This document shows, one piece after another, positions 63,284 through 64,000 of a stretch of DNA of 64,000 nucleotides. The stretch's first letter is position 1, and each line of letters opens with the position of its first letter. Made by a program: the position numbers and the translations under genes. This stretch comes from Photobacterium indicum (GTDB lineage Bacteria > Pseudomonadota > Gammaproteobacteria > Enterobacterales > Vibrionaceae), in NCBI RefSeq assembly GCF_003026215.1, contig NZ_PYOC01000001.1, positions 1,240,001 through 1,304,000 of the forward strand, read 5' to 3'. Under the pieces are notes generated by a model. The model made no database searches. It saw nothing but the letters and a program-made list of their open reading frames with translations, and had not been told where the DNA came from.

Positions 63284-63913
63284 ATCCTTCAGTAATTACT
63301 TCACCCTATAAATGCGTTGTTTGGTGTTTTGCTGTGTTCCTTTTTCTATTCGTTTTGTTTTCTATGCACTTCCCAATGAATTTGAATGTGTTATTACGGG
63401 ACATAATTATTATCTGTATCAGGTAGATAGCTGTCTGATAAGGTCTTTTAAGCATAAACCGTGAAGCGTGTATTAGGCGGATTTTTTTCGTCTATATTAT
63501 GAGAAAAATGTTTTGAGAAGAAATGTACATATTAAAGAGAGAAAACCAAGAATAGTGCTTGGGTGAGGCTTTATACCAATGATTCGTACTATTTTCCACT
63601 ATCGGCATGCCGCCGAGGTGAGTGAGAGTTATCTAGATGTAAATTCTGCTTTTCTCAAATAGTACTGAAATAAAAGGTTTTTTTATTGTTTTTTTTATCA
63701 TTTATACCTGATAACAGATCTGTTACACACTCATAAAATAGAGGTAATAACTGGGTATTGATTATTTTGTGGTTTTATTCACTTTACGGGTTATTTTGAA
63801 GGGTTGCTAATTTTGTTTAAAACTGAGAAAAAAGGCTATCAGCGTTAAGAAATAACCTGAAAGCACTAAAAAAATATAAATAAAACAACTATAAAAATCA
63901 TCAGGATGTGATT
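63284..63913. other. long intergenic region before the last gene
   Basis: About 630 nt without a supported gene. It contains an inverted repeat GTACTATTT (63586)/AAATAGTAC (63657), possibly part of a degenerate intergenic repeat, and AT-rich promoter-like stretches. Nothing else recognised. Confidence 0.4.
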
Positions 63914-64000
63914 ATGCAAAATACCGCTTCAGCTTCAATTGGTTCAGTGCCGAGTAACCGGTTAAAACAACTGATACATTCCCTTGGTCCTGGCATTATG
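63914..64000 (+). CDS. start of a probable NRAMP-type transporter (3' end outside window)
   Basis: Only 29 codons are visible: MQNTASASIGSVPSNRLKQL and on to HSLGPGIM. An Arg/Lys helix followed by SLGPGIM at the window end resembles the first span of NRAMP-family metal-ion transporters. The ribosome site is AGGATG. Tentative because so little is seen. Confidence 0.4.
   Translation, partial: MQNTASASIGSVPSNRLKQLIHSLGPGIM

Noticed and set aside
63541..63680. Second MITE-like element
   Set aside because: Only 9-bp arms pair and the outer ends do not match; it may be a degenerate repeat but is not supported enough to name.

Overview
The window looks like a Vibrionaceae chromosome, most likely Photobacterium or a close relative. 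It is AT-rich, and the right half carries typical Vibrionaceae genes: cobQ, galE, umuDC, a ydbH-ynbE-ydbL operon and a YeiH-type transporter. It also has a 24-bp-ended repeat of a kind I associate with Vibrio and Photobacterium genomes. The assignment is inferred from gene content, not from a marker gene.

Positions 1 to about 27,500 are the right-hand part of a prophage with a contractile tail, entered at the left edge of the window inside a NinG gene. The order is NinG, a Q-like late regulator, a divergent regulatory pair, a lysis cassette, an accessory block, a C4-type structured RNA, a ParB/methyltransferase block, terminase, portal, scaffold, capsid, neck, sheath, tube, frameshifted tail chaperone, tape measure, baseplate and tail fibre. 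No integrase, repressor or replication gene is in view, so the left part lies outside. The most notable phage gene (1159-1893) is a PAS plus LuxR-type HTH protein that matches the quorum-sensing receptor VqmA along most of its length. It is divergent from a 65-codon ORF, and a GGG/CCC palindrome lies in the gap between them. This recalls the VqmA-phage/Qtip arrangement of vibriophage VP882.

Positions about 27,870-32,750 form an accessory island carrying integron-type attC sites but no integrase in the window (a CALIN-like cluster). Its genes encode a GNAT acetyltransferase, an unknown 269-aa protein, an EVE-like plus NucS/DUF91-like nuclease (a plausible defence gene), a membrane protein with a split reading frame, a membrane-anchored coiled-coil protein with a peptidoglycan-binding-like motif, and a small reverse-strand membrane protein. 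A PDZ-domain membrane protein follows. Three TGTACCAAA direct repeats lie just before cobQ, where ordinary chromosome resumes.

Positions 33,400-64,000 are core and housekeeping sequence, with clear terminators between many transcription units. They include cobyric acid synthase, a YdcF-like protein, a NUDIX hydrolase, a diguanylate cyclase, an alpha/beta-hydrolase lipoprotein, GalE, a DEAD-box helicase, a LysR regulator and a MATE transporter. A five-gene operon at 46,448-54,983 lies behind a Fur-box-like promoter. It encodes an S9 peptidase, a heme-type TonB receptor, a GlyGly-CTERM metalloprotease and two DUF1566 proteins, and could be a protease-assisted iron or heme acquisition system. 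Then come an SOS-controlled umuDC pair, a 266-bp inverted-repeat element, a YeiH-type transporter, the ydbH-ynbE-ydbL envelope lipid-transport operon and the first codons of a probable NRAMP-type transporter. I saw no rRNA, tRNA or CRISPR array.
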